DNA from: Myroides indicus
Lineage (GTDB): Bacteria; Bacteroidota; Bacteroidia; Flavobacteriales; Flavobacteriaceae
Reading direction: 5' to 3'
Length of the DNA stretch: 64,000 nt
NCBI RefSeq assembly: GCF_004364575.1
Contig: NZ_SOAG01000005.1
Location: 1 to 64,000 of the forward strand
Below, in pieces: positions 8,458 to 17,497 of the stretch. Made by a program: the position numbers and the translations under genes. A model generated the notes under the pieces. The model saw only the letters and a list, made by a program, of their open reading frames with translations. It was not told the DNA's origin and searched no databases. Position 1 is the first letter of the stretch, and each line of letters opens with the position of its first letter.

Positions 8458-9090
8458 ATGAAGGAGCTTGATTTATTAAAAAAGCATTGGAATGAAACCA
8501 AGGATTTTCCAAAAGTTTCTACTGCAGAAATTGAGAAGATGATTCACAAAAAATCATCATCTATTGTTATGTGGATTCTTTTTATCAGTATTTTAGAATT
8601 TTTATGTCTAAATCTCGTGAGTTATTTTTTTCTGGACGATGACGGCATCAATGTAAATGTTAGTGTAAACAGACCTGAAAGCAATTCATCTTTCGCATTC
8701 ATGATTGAAAATATTGATTATATTTCCGGTACAATTTCTCTTTTCTTTATTGTGCTTTTCTACTTTAACTACAGAAAAATACACGTTGCTTCATCTACTA
8801 AAATGTTAATGAAACAAATAATAAAAACAAGAAAAACAGTAAATTATTATATCTACACTAATATTGTAATGATCTTAATTTGCTTCATCATTGCTACAGT
8901 AAATATTTTTCAAAGCAATGAAAACCAGCAATTCTCTACAGAAAACTATATTATTGCTATTAGCGTTTTATCTATTGTATGTCTGTTATTTTTAGGAGTT
9001 GTTTGGCTATACTATAAACTAGTGTACGGGATATTGATTAAGCGACTGATGAAAAATCACAAAGAACTTGAAAAAATAGATTTGGAATAA
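8458..9090 (+). CDS. Membrane protein downstream of ECF sigma factor, possible anti-sigma partner
   Basis: A 210-residue protein. The cytoplasmic N-terminus (about residues 1-32) reads LDLLKKHWNETKDFPKVSTAEIEKMIHKKSSS (split here only by position), followed by about four hydrophobic segments near 35-55, 82-102, 123-145 and 160-185, and a polar tail. Genes of this shape often follow ECF sigma genes in Flavobacteriia. The short N-terminal helix before the first membrane segment is where an anti-sigma contact would be expected, but there is no zinc-binding HxxxCxxC anti-sigma motif. It starts 10 bases after the sigma gene and is almost surely co-transcribed. The role as regulator is inference from position. 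Confidence 0.6.
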   Translation: MKELDLLKKHWNETKDFPKVSTAEIEKMIHKKSSSIVMWILFISILEFLCLNLVSYFFLDDDGINVNVSVNRPESNSSFAFMIENIDYISGTISLFFIVLFYFNYRKIHVASSTKMLMKQIIKTRKTVNYYIYTNIVMILICFIIATVNIFQSNENQQFSTENYIIAISVLSIVCLLFLGVVWLYYKLVYGILIKRLMKNHKELEKIDLE

Positions 9091-9136
9091 TATTAATTAC
9101 TTATCTTGCAGTTACATCTTTTTTAAGAAACGGACA

Positions 9137-10078
9137 ATGACTATTACACAGTTAATATATGTTTTAGCAGTTGCTGAGCATAAAAATTTCACACTTGCCG
9201 CAGAAAAAACTTTTGTAACCCAACCCACACTTAGTATGCAGATACAAAAGTTGGAAGAGGAATTAGATGTTTTGATTTTTGATCGTTCTACCAAACCTAT
9301 TCAGCCTACGGCAATCGGTACAATTATTATTAAGCAGGCTCAAAAAATAGTAAATGAATCAGACCGAATAAAAGATTTAATAGACCAGGAAAAAGGCTTT
9401 ATAGGCGGTGAATTCAGGTTGGGAATCATTCCTACCGTTACGCCTACTTTATTACCCATGTTTTTAAAATCATTTTTAAAAAAGCACAGTGAAGTAGAAC
9501 TGATTATTGAAGAATATACTACCGAAGAAATTATATCGAGATTAAGAAATGGCTATTTAGACGCAGGAATTGCAGCTACACCACTGGAAGAAAAAGATAT
9601 TTTTGAAAAGGTACTTTTTTATGAGCCTTTTGTAGGCTACATTCCTCCTCAATTCAGAAGCGGATTTGACAAAGAAATTACTGCCGATCAATTAGATTTA
9701 CAAAAACTGTTATTATTACAAGACGGACACTGCTTTCGAGATGGAATCATAAATATTTGTAATAATAAAAACATGTTAGAAAACAGGAAGTTTAAATTGG
9801 AAAGCGGAAGTTTTGAAACCCTCATCCAACTTTCTAAGGAAGGGTTTGGCTATACCTTACTTCCTTATTTGCATACTTTAATTTTAAATCGCGAAGATCA
9901 AAGCAATTTAATTCAGTTTAAAGACCCCAAGCCCGCTCGTGAAATCAGTCTAATATACGCTAAAAACGAATTAAAAATTCAAATTATAAATGCATTATAC
10001 GACTCTATTTTGGGCATTATACGCGGAGCAATCGCTTTTCAGGATGTAAAAATCATAAGTCCGAAAAAAAGAAAATAA
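9137..10078 (+). CDS. oxyR: LysR-type peroxide-sensing activator OxyR
   Basis: A 313-residue LysR-family regulator. The winged helix-turn-helix is at residues 1-60 (FTLAAEKTFVTQPTLSMQIQKLE), and the effector domain follows from about residue 90. The two redox cysteines are present in DGHCFRDGIINIC: by codon count they are Cys199 and Cys208, the same positions as in E. coli OxyR, where peroxide links them by a disulfide and turns the protein into an activator. It should therefore control catalase, peroxiredoxin and iron-storage genes; none of these are in the window. The frame ends inside the hairpin at 10077-10107. Confidence 0.93.
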   Translation: MTITQLIYVLAVAEHKNFTLAAEKTFVTQPTLSMQIQKLEEELDVLIFDRSTKPIQPTAIGTIIIKQAQKIVNESDRIKDLIDQEKGFIGGEFRLGIIPTVTPTLLPMFLKSFLKKHSEVELIIEEYTTEEIISRLRNGYLDAGIAATPLEEKDIFEKVLFYEPFVGYIPPQFRSGFDKEITADQLDLQKLLLLQDGHCFRDGIINICNNKNMLENRKFKLESGSFETLIQLSKEGFGYTLLPYLHTLILNREDQSNLIQFKDPKPAREISLIYAKNELKIQIINALYDSILGIIRGAIAFQDVKIISPKKRK

Positions 10079-10107
10079 TAAGGGAGTCCTAAAAGCACTC
10101 CCTTATT
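10077..10107. terminator. Convergent terminator, oxyR / response regulator
   Basis: A perfect 11-bp stem, aataagggagt (10077-10087) with actcccttatt (10097-10107), has a 9-base loop. The U-rich tract is better on the minus-strand side (inside the 3' end of oxyR), so it probably serves the regulator gene most strongly. Confidence 0.75.
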
Positions 10108-10115
10108 CTGTTTTA

Positions 10116-10835
10116 TTACTCTTCATCTTCACCTTTAATGACAAGTCTGAATCCTTCTCCGTGAATATTTAAAATTTCAACTGATTCATCTCTTTTCAGA
10201 TATTTTCTCAGTTTAGCAATATAAACATCCATGCTACGAGAAGTGAAATAATTATCATCTCTCCAGATTTTAGTCAGAGCAACTTCACGCGGCATTAAAT
10301 CGTTTTCATAAATTGCCAATATTTTTAATAGTTCATTTTCTTTCGGAGATAATTTGATCGGCTCCTCATTTTCATAAGTTAAAAATCTCAATTTAGAATT
10401 CAAATGAAATTTTCCGATCTGAAATTCAAATTTTGTATTATCTGTTTTTATCTCTGACGATTTTCTATGAATAATCGCTTTGATTTTCATCAATAAAACT
10501 TCTGAATCAAAAGGCTTATTTAAGTAATCGTCCGCACCGACCTTATATCCTTTTAACACATCTTCTTTCATTGATTTTGCAGTTAAGAAGATAATAGGAA
10601 TTTCTTTATTCTTTTCTCTAATTTCTTTTGCCAATGTAAATCCGTCTTTATAAGGCATCATTACATCCAAGATACAAAGGTCAAAGGTGTCTCGTTTAAA
10701 TTTTTCAAAACCTTCCATCCCGTTTTTAGCCAAAGTGACATCAAAGTCATTAATTGCTAAATAATCTTTCAAAATCGCTCCAAAATTTGGATCGTCTTCT
10801 ACTAATAAAATCTTTTTGTTGTTTGTTGTTTCCAT
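10116..10835 (-). CDS. OmpR/PhoB-family response regulator (RprY-like)
   Basis: A 239-residue DNA-binding response regulator. The receiver domain (about 1-120) shows KILLVEDD, the phosphorylation site Asp57 in DLCILDVMMPYKDG, the Thr in IIFLTAKS and the Lys in DYLNKPFD. The C-terminal winged helix (about 135-232) has ELLKILAIYENDLMPRE and SRSMDVYIAKLRKYL. It is the cognate partner of the kinase encoded 15 bases upstream. The pair resembles the RprX-RprY system described in Bacteroides, which has been tied to envelope and oxidative stress; that assignment is from general similarity. Confidence 0.9.
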   Translation of the reverse strand: METTNNKKILLVEDDPNFGAILKDYLAINDFDVTLAKNGMEGFEKFKRDTFDLCILDVMMPYKDGFTLAKEIREKNKEIPIIFLTAKSMKEDVLKGYKVGADDYLNKPFDSEVLLMKIKAIIHRKSSEIKTDNTKFEFQIGKFHLNSKLRFLTYENEEPIKLSPKENELLKILAIYENDLMPREVALTKIWRDDNYFTSRSMDVYIAKLRKYLKRDESVEILNIHGEGFRLVIKGEDEE

Positions 10836-10849
10836 ATATATATTATTGC

Positions 10850-12442
10850 TTAATTTATTAATGGTATTTTTATAATAAAGGTACTTCCTTTCCCTTTTTC
10901 GCTTTCGACATACACCTGTCCATTATGGTCTTCTACTATTTGCTGTACATAAGCCAAACCTAATCCATGTCCTTTTACATCGTGTAAATCTCCTGTGTGT
11001 TCGCGATAGAATTTATCAAAAATCCTCTTTTGGGCATTTTTACTCATACCTACTCCTTGATCTTCAATTTTTATCAGTATATAATCTTTTACATTTTCTG
11101 TGTATACATTGATAACCGGACTGTTTTTTGAATACTTAATAGCATTATCTAAAATATTCACTATAACGCTGGTAAAATGAAAATCATTTCCTAATATATC
11201 GTATCGTTTAGCATCCAGATGAAGATTTATTTCTCCTCCTTTATCCTGAATAATTAAACTGACGTGATCTACGGCAGACTCAATTGTTTCGTGCACATCC
11301 ATTGTCGATTTTTCAACATCTAATTCTCTTTTTTCTAACTTGGATATTCTCAACACATTTTCTACTTGTGCATGCATTCTCTTGTTTTCGTCTCGTATCA
11401 TTTGAAGATAGCGATTGACTTTCTCAGCATCTCCAATTACTTTTGGATTTCTAATTGCATCTAAAGCTAAATTAATTGTTGCAATCGGCGTTTTAAATTC
11501 ATGCGTCATATTGTTGATAAAATCTGTCTTAATTTCAGAAATCTGTTTTTGTTTTATCAACTGATTAATAGCATTTAAATATGCTGCTATAATCACAATG
11601 GTGAATAATACGGATAAAAGCGTAATTCCAATTAAAGAAGAAAACAAATACTTCGTTTTTTCAGGAAAAGTAACGTATAAATGATATTTACTTTTTCCTT
11701 CATTATCCGCCAATAACGGTACTCCATAGGATGAACCTTCTTCATATACAAAATCTTCCGATTTAACTTTAGTTGACAGTCCTTTGTTGTAAATACCATA
11801 TTCAAAATGAGCATTTACTCCAGATTGCTTTAATTCTTTCTCTAGAAGCTCTTTCAGTTTAGCCTTAGAAATACGTTCATCTATGCTTCTCAAAGCAACA
11901 ATATCTTTAAAATAAATTTCAAATTGTGCTTTATCAAGTACATCTAAGTTCTCTGATTTTTCTATTACCTCATCCGGATAGTTTTGCTGTAATCCGCTAT
12001 TTCTGTCAAAACTATTTCCTTTGTAGATTTCAGTCTTTCTTTTCGAAACAAGGTTTTTCACCCTTAAACTGTCATCTGCTTTATTATCAAAGAGCGAACT
12101 TTTTAAATTATAATCTTCTAATATTAATGTGTTAGAATAAATAATCTGCTCATTGGTTGAAGGATTTCTCTCAGCAATAAAATATTGTTTTAATTCTACC
12201 TGTTTAGGTGGTGTCCCTATACTATCCTTAAGCTGATTATACTTTTTATAAAAGTCTGTGGCTTCATTTTGTTGAATAATACTAGCAACATTACCAATAA
12301 CTTGTTGAACATGATATTTGAATTGCTCCTCATTGTTTTTATAGGAACTAATAATCCAATATAATTGCACAATGATAATTCCTATCAAAGAAAAGCTCAT
12401 TACGCCAACCAATAGTCGAAAACGTATTTTATTCATAACCAT
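10850..12442 (-). CDS. Membrane sensor histidine kinase (RprX-like)
   Basis: A 530-residue transmembrane kinase. TM1 is near residues 8-30 and TM2 near 268-292, enclosing a periplasmic sensor domain of about 235 residues with no recognised ligand motif. The HisKA dimerisation domain follows: the phospho-acceptor is His314 in NNMTHEFKTPIATINLALDA. The ATPase domain has the N box VIVNILDNAIKYS, G1 EDQGVGM, F box RIFDKFYRE and G2 GHGLGLAYVQQIV. There is no obvious HAMP domain between TM2 and HisKA. It should phosphorylate the response regulator encoded 15 bases downstream. The gene follows coaE by 55 bases on the same strand. Confidence 0.9.
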   Translation of the reverse strand: MVMNKIRFRLLVGVMSFSLIGIIIVQLYWIISSYKNNEEQFKYHVQQVIGNVASIIQQNEATDFYKKYNQLKDSIGTPPKQVELKQYFIAERNPSTNEQIIYSNTLILEDYNLKSSLFDNKADDSLRVKNLVSKRKTEIYKGNSFDRNSGLQQNYPDEVIEKSENLDVLDKAQFEIYFKDIVALRSIDERISKAKLKELLEKELKQSGVNAHFEYGIYNKGLSTKVKSEDFVYEEGSSYGVPLLADNEGKSKYHLYVTFPEKTKYLFSSLIGITLLSVLFTIVIIAAYLNAINQLIKQKQISEIKTDFINNMTHEFKTPIATINLALDAIRNPKVIGDAEKVNRYLQMIRDENKRMHAQVENVLRISKLEKRELDVEKSTMDVHETIESAVDHVSLIIQDKGGEINLHLDAKRYDILGNDFHFTSVIVNILDNAIKYSKNSPVINVYTENVKDYILIKIEDQGVGMSKNAQKRIFDKFYREHTGDLHDVKGHGLGLAYVQQIVEDHNGQVYVESEKGKGSTFIIKIPLIN

Positions 12443-12497
12443 TCAAATTTAACATTAAAAAGGCACCTACACAAGATGATAACATAAAATTAACAGA

Positions 12498-13094
12498 CTA
12501 AATTGAATTATTTCTCAAATTAATATCCTCAATAATATTTTTAATCTCTTTTTTTACTAATTCTTTATCAACATTAATAATTACCCAATCACAAAAAGGT
12601 ATTTTATCTTCGTCTTTGAGCTGATTCCTTATAATATCCCTAATACTTTCTGCTGTTACTCCGTCTCTTTTTACAACTCTTTTAACTCTAATTTCTTCTG
12701 GAGCTGTAACCAAAATGATATAATCACAAGTTTTATATAATTTTTGCTCAAAAAGCAAAGCACTTTCCTTTATCACGAAAGAATATTTTTGATGAAGATC
12801 TACCCATTGTTTAAAATCTTTTTTAACTGCCGGATGAACAATAGCGTTCAATTTTTCCAACAAATGACTTTCTTTAAAAACGATTTCTCTTATCCTTTTT
12901 CTGTTTAATTTCCCTTCTTTTTGTACATTTTCGTCAAATATTTCTTGTATTTTCTGTATAACTTCCGGCTTATCCATTATGATTTTTGCTCTTTCATCTG
13001 AAATGTAAACGGGAATTCCCTCCTCTTTGAAAAAATTAGCAACCATTGTTTTTCCGCTTCCTATTCCTCCTGTCAATCCTACTATCTTTGTCAT
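12498..13094 (-). CDS. coaE: Dephospho-CoA kinase
   Basis: A 198-residue P-loop kinase that phosphorylates the 3'-hydroxyl of dephospho-CoA, the last step of coenzyme A synthesis in the cytosol. The Walker A motif is GLTGGIGSGKTMVANFF at residues 6-22; the CoA-binding region includes IVHPAVKKDF and SALLFEQKLYKTCDYIILVTAPEE, both typical. It starts 7 bases after the glycosyltransferase gene on the same strand, so both are probably translated from one message that continues into the sensor kinase and response regulator. Confidence 0.95.
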   Translation of the reverse strand: MTKIVGLTGGIGSGKTMVANFFKEEGIPVYISDERAKIIMDKPEVIQKIQEIFDENVQKEGKLNRKRIREIVFKESHLLEKLNAIVHPAVKKDFKQWVDLHQKYSFVIKESALLFEQKLYKTCDYIILVTAPEEIRVKRVVKRDGVTAESIRDIIRNQLKDEDKIPFCDWVIINVDKELVKKEIKNIIEDINLRNNSI

Positions 13095-13101
13095 CTCTTA
13101 T

Positions 13102-14097
13102 TTATTTAAAAAACATTTCTGGCATTCCTTCTTCTGGTGTTTTTTGCAGTACATTCAATACAAAATTGGATTTAGCAAACCCAATACCGTACCCGAAAAA
13201 CTGTACTAATACAGCTATTATCGACAAAAAACCAATCAACAGACTTTTTTCTTGCTTTATCGCAAGTACAAAAATTATAAAAAAATAGATAAAATATCCT
13301 GTAATAAAATAAAGATTTCCAAAAAAAATAAAGAGTGTACTTACTAACAAGCCTGCAGTAAAGATTAATGGGAACCAATAAGTAATTTTTGAATAGGCAG
13401 GATATCTTTGGTTTAAAATTGGTCTTGCTTTTCCAAACTTTCTAACTTGCCTATAAAATTTACCCCAATCTATTCTTCTTTTGTGATAAACAAACGCATT
13501 GGGAAACAATTCTGTTTCAAATCCCAGATTCCATAATCGGATAGTCAGATCGGGATCTTCGCCCGGATGGATTTTTCCGAATCCTCCAGATCGAATAAAA
13601 GCTTCTGCTGATATTCCCATATTAAAACTTCGAGGCTGAAACTTCCCTATTCTTTCAGAACTACCTCGAATTCCACCTGTAGTCAAAAAAGAAGTCATCG
13701 AAAAATTAATTGCTTTCTGAATATTAGAAAAGCTCTCTAATGCTTTATCTGGACCGCCAAAACAATGAACAAAGTCTTCTGCCAGATAATAATCTACCGT
13801 GCTTAAATATTGAGGTGGCAATATACAATCAGAATCTAAAATAATAAAGTAGTTCCCTCGTGCCTTTTTCATCCCATAATTTCTTGAATCCCCGGGACCG
13901 GAATTGCTTTTATAGAAATAAGATATAGTCAGCCTATCGTCATATTTCTTTACAATATTACGAGAATCAATTAAAGATCCATCCTCTACGATTACAATTT
14001 CAAATTCCTTCTCGTAAGTTTGCAAAACTAAACTCTGCAAAAGTTCATCTATTTCATCTGGTCTATTGTAAACAGGTATGATAAAAGAATAAAACAT
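13102..14097 (-). CDS. Glycosyltransferase family 2 with C-terminal membrane helices
   Basis: A 331-residue GT-A fold transferase. It begins SFIIPVYNRPDEIDELLQSL, has the nucleotide-sugar segment IVIVEDGS and the metal-binding DSD-type motif in YFIILDSDCILPP, then HPGEDPDLTIRLWNLGF, in which an acidic residue would be the catalytic base. Residues about 245-320 form two or three membrane helices, so it is anchored in the inner membrane facing the cytosol. It probably adds a sugar to a lipid-linked glycan or polysaccharide; donor and acceptor are not predictable. A TAnnTTTG box 25 bases upstream makes it the first gene of the GT-coaE-kinase-regulator run. Confidence 0.85.
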   Translation of the reverse strand: MFYSFIIPVYNRPDEIDELLQSLVLQTYEKEFEIVIVEDGSLIDSRNIVKKYDDRLTISYFYKSNSGPGDSRNYGMKKARGNYFIILDSDCILPPQYLSTVDYYLAEDFVHCFGGPDKALESFSNIQKAINFSMTSFLTTGGIRGSSERIGKFQPRSFNMGISAEAFIRSGGFGKIHPGEDPDLTIRLWNLGFETELFPNAFVYHKRRIDWGKFYRQVRKFGKARPILNQRYPAYSKITYWFPLIFTAGLLVSTLFIFFGNLYFITGYFIYFFIIFVLAIKQEKSLLIGFLSIIAVLVQFFGYGIGFAKSNFVLNVLQKTPEEGMPEMFFK

Positions 14098-14122
14098 TTA
14101 TATTTTTTTATTAAACTAATAA

Positions 14123-14130
14123 CAAAAATA
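14123..14130 (-). promoter_or_regulatory. Promoter for the glycosyltransferase-coaE-kinase-regulator run
   Basis: The minus strand reads TATTTTTG, 25 bases before ATG 14097. A TTG (14149-14151, minus strand) lies 18 bases upstream of the box, a good spacing for the Bacteroidota -33 element, so both promoter elements are present. Confidence 0.6.
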
Positions 14131-14257
14131 TCGCTAAGTATTGTAAAACAAAAATTGATTATTATATTTATCAATACTTTTTTAAAAGTTTGTTTGTTTT
14201 CGTAAATTTATTTGCGAAAGCCAAACTGAAGTTGTTATTAATTTTATAAAACAAACT

Positions 14258-15811
14258 ATGAGTACAATCAATATACTATGGGTGGATGATGAAGTGGATT
14301 TATTAAAACCTCATATTCTATTTTTGGAGAAAAAAAATTACGAAGTAAGTACGTGTACCAACGGCGCAGATGCTATTGATCTATTTAAAGAAAAAGATTT
14401 TGATATTGTCTTTTTAGACGAAAATATGCCCGGATTATCAGGTTTAGAAACTTTAAACGAAATTAAAGCCATAAAAAATAATATTCCGGTTATTATGATA
14501 ACCAAAAGTGAGGAAGAATATATTATGGAAGAGGCTATCGGAGCCAAAATCTCAGATTATTTAATAAAGCCGGTTAATCCCAATCAAATCTTACTCAGCT
14601 TAAAGAAAAACTTAGATGATTCTCGCTTAATTTCAGAAAAATCCTCTTTGAGTTACCAACGCGAGTTTAGAAACATTTCGCTGGATTTGATGAATGTCAA
14701 TTCATATGAAGATTGGACATCACTTTATCGAAAACTATTGTATTGGGAAAGTAAACTAGAGGATATAGAAGATCAAAACCTGCTCAATATATTGGAAGGA
14801 CAAAGAGATGAAGCTAATTCTTTATTTGGAAAGTACATAGAAAAAAACTATGAATACTGGATTAATAATCCGGAAGACAGTCCTGTTTTATCCCATCAGA
14901 TTTTTCGAAAATGGGTTGCTCCGGAATTAAGTAAAGAAGACAGCAAAGTATTATTTATCGTTATTGACAACTTACGATATGATCAATGGCGAGCTTTTGA
15001 ACCGATTGTAGCCAATCATTATAAAACAGAAAGCGAAAACAGTTTTTTTTCTATCTTGCCAACAGCTACCCAATATGCGCGAAATGCCATTTTTTCGGGC
15101 TTAACTCCTTTGCAAATGGAGAGTCAGCATCCTGATTATTGGAAAAACGATGTAGATGAAGGTGGAAAAAATATGTTTGAAAATGAATTTTTACAAGCGC
15201 AATTAAGACGATTAAGGCTTAATATTTCAAATGAATATTTTAAAATTACCGGACAGCGCGACGGAAAAAAATTAGTTGATAATTTTAATTCACTTAAAAA
15301 TAATAAATTAATTTCGATTGTCTACAATTTTGTAGATATGATTTCTCATGCGAAAACTGAAATGGAAGTGATAAAAGAGCTTGCTTCTAACGATAAAGCG
15401 TATCGTTCACTTACTGTGAGTTGGTTTAAGAACTCGCCTTTATTAGAAATCATCCAGCAAGCGCAACAAGCAGGTTACAAATTAATAATTACAACCGATC
15501 ACGGAACCATTAACTGCAAAACTCCTTCAAAGGTTATAGGTGATAAAAACACAAGCCTGAATCTAAGATATAAAACTGGTAAAAGCCTTACTTTTGAGCA
15601 CAAAGACGTCTATTATGTAAAAGATCCTAAAAAGATACAATTGCCTGCAATAAACCTTAGCAGCTCGTTTATTTTTGCAAAAAATGATAATTTTCTAGCC
15701 TATCAGAACAATTATAACTATTATGTGTCCTATTTTAAAAACACCTATCAGCACGGTGGTATATCTCTGGAAGAAATGATTGTTCCATTTATAATTTTAA
15801 ACCCAAGATAA
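14258..15811 (+). CDS. porX: PorX: response regulator fused to PglZ/alkaline-phosphatase domain
   Basis: A 517-residue two-domain protein. The receiver domain (about 1-120) has WVDDEVD, phospho-acceptor Asp54 in DIVFLDENMPGLSG, and the Lys in YLIKPVNP. Instead of a DNA-binding domain, a helical linker leads to a PglZ domain of the alkaline phosphatase superfamily (about 200-517) with metal-site segments LFIVIDNLRYDQW, ILPTATQYARNAIFSG, ITTDHGT and YQHGGISLEEM. PorX is the response regulator of the PorXY system that controls type IX secretion in Porphyromonas and relatives; work on PorX reports phosphodiesterase activity on oligonucleotides. Its kinase PorY is not adjacent. tsaE starts 9 bases downstream, an arrangement I recall from other Bacteroidota. 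Confidence 0.95.
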   Translation: MSTINILWVDDEVDLLKPHILFLEKKNYEVSTCTNGADAIDLFKEKDFDIVFLDENMPGLSGLETLNEIKAIKNNIPVIMITKSEEEYIMEEAIGAKISDYLIKPVNPNQILLSLKKNLDDSRLISEKSSLSYQREFRNISLDLMNVNSYEDWTSLYRKLLYWESKLEDIEDQNLLNILEGQRDEANSLFGKYIEKNYEYWINNPEDSPVLSHQIFRKWVAPELSKEDSKVLFIVIDNLRYDQWRAFEPIVANHYKTESENSFFSILPTATQYARNAIFSGLTPLQMESQHPDYWKNDVDEGGKNMFENEFLQAQLRRLRLNISNEYFKITGQRDGKKLVDNFNSLKNNKLISIVYNFVDMISHAKTEMEVIKELASNDKAYRSLTVSWFKNSPLLEIIQQAQQAGYKLIITTDHGTINCKTPSKVIGDKNTSLNLRYKTGKSLTFEHKDVYYVKDPKKIQLPAINLSSSFIFAKNDNFLAYQNNYNYYVSYFKNTYQHGGISLEEMIVPFIILNPR

Positions 15812-15819
15812 AAATCACA

Positions 15820-16236
15820 ATGGAAATCATCTTTTCATTAGAAGAAATTCAGGAAGTTTCAAAAGAAGTATTGACCTATATTCAACATAAAATAGTTATC
15901 TTTAATGCTCCGATGGGAGCTGGAAAAACCACCTTAATCAAGGCAATAGCAAAAGAATTAGGTGTTTTAGATATGACCAACAGTCCTACTTTTTCTATTG
16001 TAAACGAATATAGATCCAAGCTAACTGGAAATAAAATATATCATTTAGATTTATATCGTTTAAACAATGAAGAGGAAGCATATGATATGGGAATGGATGA
16101 ATACTTATATTCGGGAGAATGGTGTTTTATCGAATGGCCTGATAAAACCCCTACTTTAATTCCAGAGCAACACGCTTTAATTGAACTGGAAATATTATCT
16201 GATGACAGACGAAAATTAATTTTGATTAATAATTAA
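15820..16236 (+). CDS. tsaE: tRNA N6-threonylcarbamoyladenosine synthesis ATPase TsaE
   Basis: A 138-residue small ATPase. The Walker A is GAGKTTL within FNAPMGAGKTTLIKAIAKEL (about residues 29-48), followed by the switch-like SPTFSIVNEY and the family motif IYHLDLYRL; CFIEWPDK near residue 105 is also typical. TsaE works with TsaB and TsaD to transfer threonylcarbamoyl to A37 of tRNAs that read ANN codons. It lies 9 bases after porX and 5 bases before the alanine dehydrogenase gene, so the three are probably one operon. Confidence 0.95.
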   Translation: MEIIFSLEEIQEVSKEVLTYIQHKIVIFNAPMGAGKTTLIKAIAKELGVLDMTNSPTFSIVNEYRSKLTGNKIYHLDLYRLNNEEEAYDMGMDEYLYSGEWCFIEWPDKTPTLIPEQHALIELEILSDDRRKLILINN

Positions 16237-16240
16237 AAAA

Positions 16241-17437
16241 ATGGCAAAGTCAACTCCTTTTACTTCAAAAGATTTAATTCCTCAAGAGGAATGCCTTTTT
16301 ATTCAACCTCGAAAGAGCGATTTATTTATTGGAGTTCCTAAAGAAAACTTTTCTATTGAAAAAAGGATTTGCATAACCCCAGAAGCTGTTCAGACTTTAA
16401 GCTCTTATGGACACAAAATTTTAATTGAAAAAGGAGCCGGAGAAGCTGTCGGCTATATTGATTTAGAATACAGCAAAGCTGGAGCAGAAATAACTACAGA
16501 TGTCAAGAAAGTATTTGGTTGTCCAATTGTAGTAAAAGTTGTGCCTCCCACGTTGGAAGAAATTAAAATGATGACTCAAAACAGTATCTTATGGTCAACC
16601 ATTCAGCCCAAAACAACAAATAAAAAATACTTTGAAGCACTTTTAAAAAAGAAAATTTCTGCCATAGGACTTGATTTTATCAAAGATGAAAACGGTTCAT
16701 ATCCTGCCATTTGCGCATTAAGCGAAATTGCCGGTACTTCGTCAGTTTTAATTGCTTCTGAACTTATGGCTACTTCGAACAAAGGAAAAGGACTATTGTT
16801 TGGAAACATTACTGGAGTAATGCCTACTGAAGTTGTTATTCTGGGAGCGGGAATTGTCGCAGAATATGCTGCAAGAGCAGCAGTAGGACTAGGAGCAAAT
16901 GTAAAAGTTTTTGACAACTCTATACAAAAGCTAAAAAAACTGCAAAACAACTTACCTGTTCGAATCAGTACTTCTACTATTCAGGAGAAAATATTACAAA
17001 AAGCTTTAATGCGTTGTGATGTAGCTATTGGAGCTATTAGAGGTAAAAACAGAGCTCCGATTATTGTAACAGAAACTATGGTTGAGAACATGAAAAAGGG
17101 TTCCATTATTATTGATGTTTCAATCGATACAGGCGGGTGTTTTGAGACATCTGAACTAACTACTCATGAAAAACCAACAATAATAAAAAACGGCGTTATT
17201 CATTACGGTGTTCCTAATATTACTTCCCGTTATTGTAAAACTGCCTCAATGGCAATAAGTAATATCATTACTCCCTTTTTAATCAATTTTTCAGAAAGCG
17301 GCGGATTGGATGGAATTCTCCACCAGGAAAATATATTGACATCGGGCATTTATTCTTATAAAGGACTTATCACTAATCAATTAATTGCCAATTGGTTTAA
17401 CCTCGATTACAGAGATATTCAGTTATTTATATTTTAA
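16241..17437 (+). CDS. ald: Alanine dehydrogenase
   Basis: A 398-residue NAD-linked enzyme that interconverts alanine with pyruvate and ammonia. The N-terminal catalytic part includes IGVPKENFSIEKRICITPEA, the usual N-terminal signature of the alanine dehydrogenase/transhydrogenase family; the Rossmann motif is VILGAGIVAEYAARAAVGLG, ending in the acidic VFD that selects NAD; PNITSRYCKTASMAISN and YKGLITN lie near the C-terminus. It has about 25 extra residues at the N-terminus compared with the classic enzyme, as is common in Bacteroidota. Co-transcription with tsaE (5-base gap) is likely. Membrane transhydrogenase is excluded because there are no membrane helices. Confidence 0.9.
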   Translation: MAKSTPFTSKDLIPQEECLFIQPRKSDLFIGVPKENFSIEKRICITPEAVQTLSSYGHKILIEKGAGEAVGYIDLEYSKAGAEITTDVKKVFGCPIVVKVVPPTLEEIKMMTQNSILWSTIQPKTTNKKYFEALLKKKISAIGLDFIKDENGSYPAICALSEIAGTSSVLIASELMATSNKGKGLLFGNITGVMPTEVVILGAGIVAEYAARAAVGLGANVKVFDNSIQKLKKLQNNLPVRISTSTIQEKILQKALMRCDVAIGAIRGKNRAPIIVTETMVENMKKGSIIIDVSIDTGGCFETSELTTHEKPTIIKNGVIHYGVPNITSRYCKTASMAISNIITPFLINFSESGGLDGILHQENILTSGIYSYKGLITNQLIANWFNLDYRDIQLFIF

Positions 17438-17473
17438 TTTAGTCTTCATACTAGTTTTACAGCTATGAATTAC

Positions 17474-17481
17474 TAATTTTG
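17474..17481 (+). promoter_or_regulatory. Promoter -7 box for the DUF4258 gene
   Basis: TAATTTTG is an exact TAnnTTTG match ending 16 bases before ATG 17498, so this gene need not depend on the porX promoter. Confidence 0.5.
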
Positions 17482-17497
17482 CACAAAACTATTTTGA

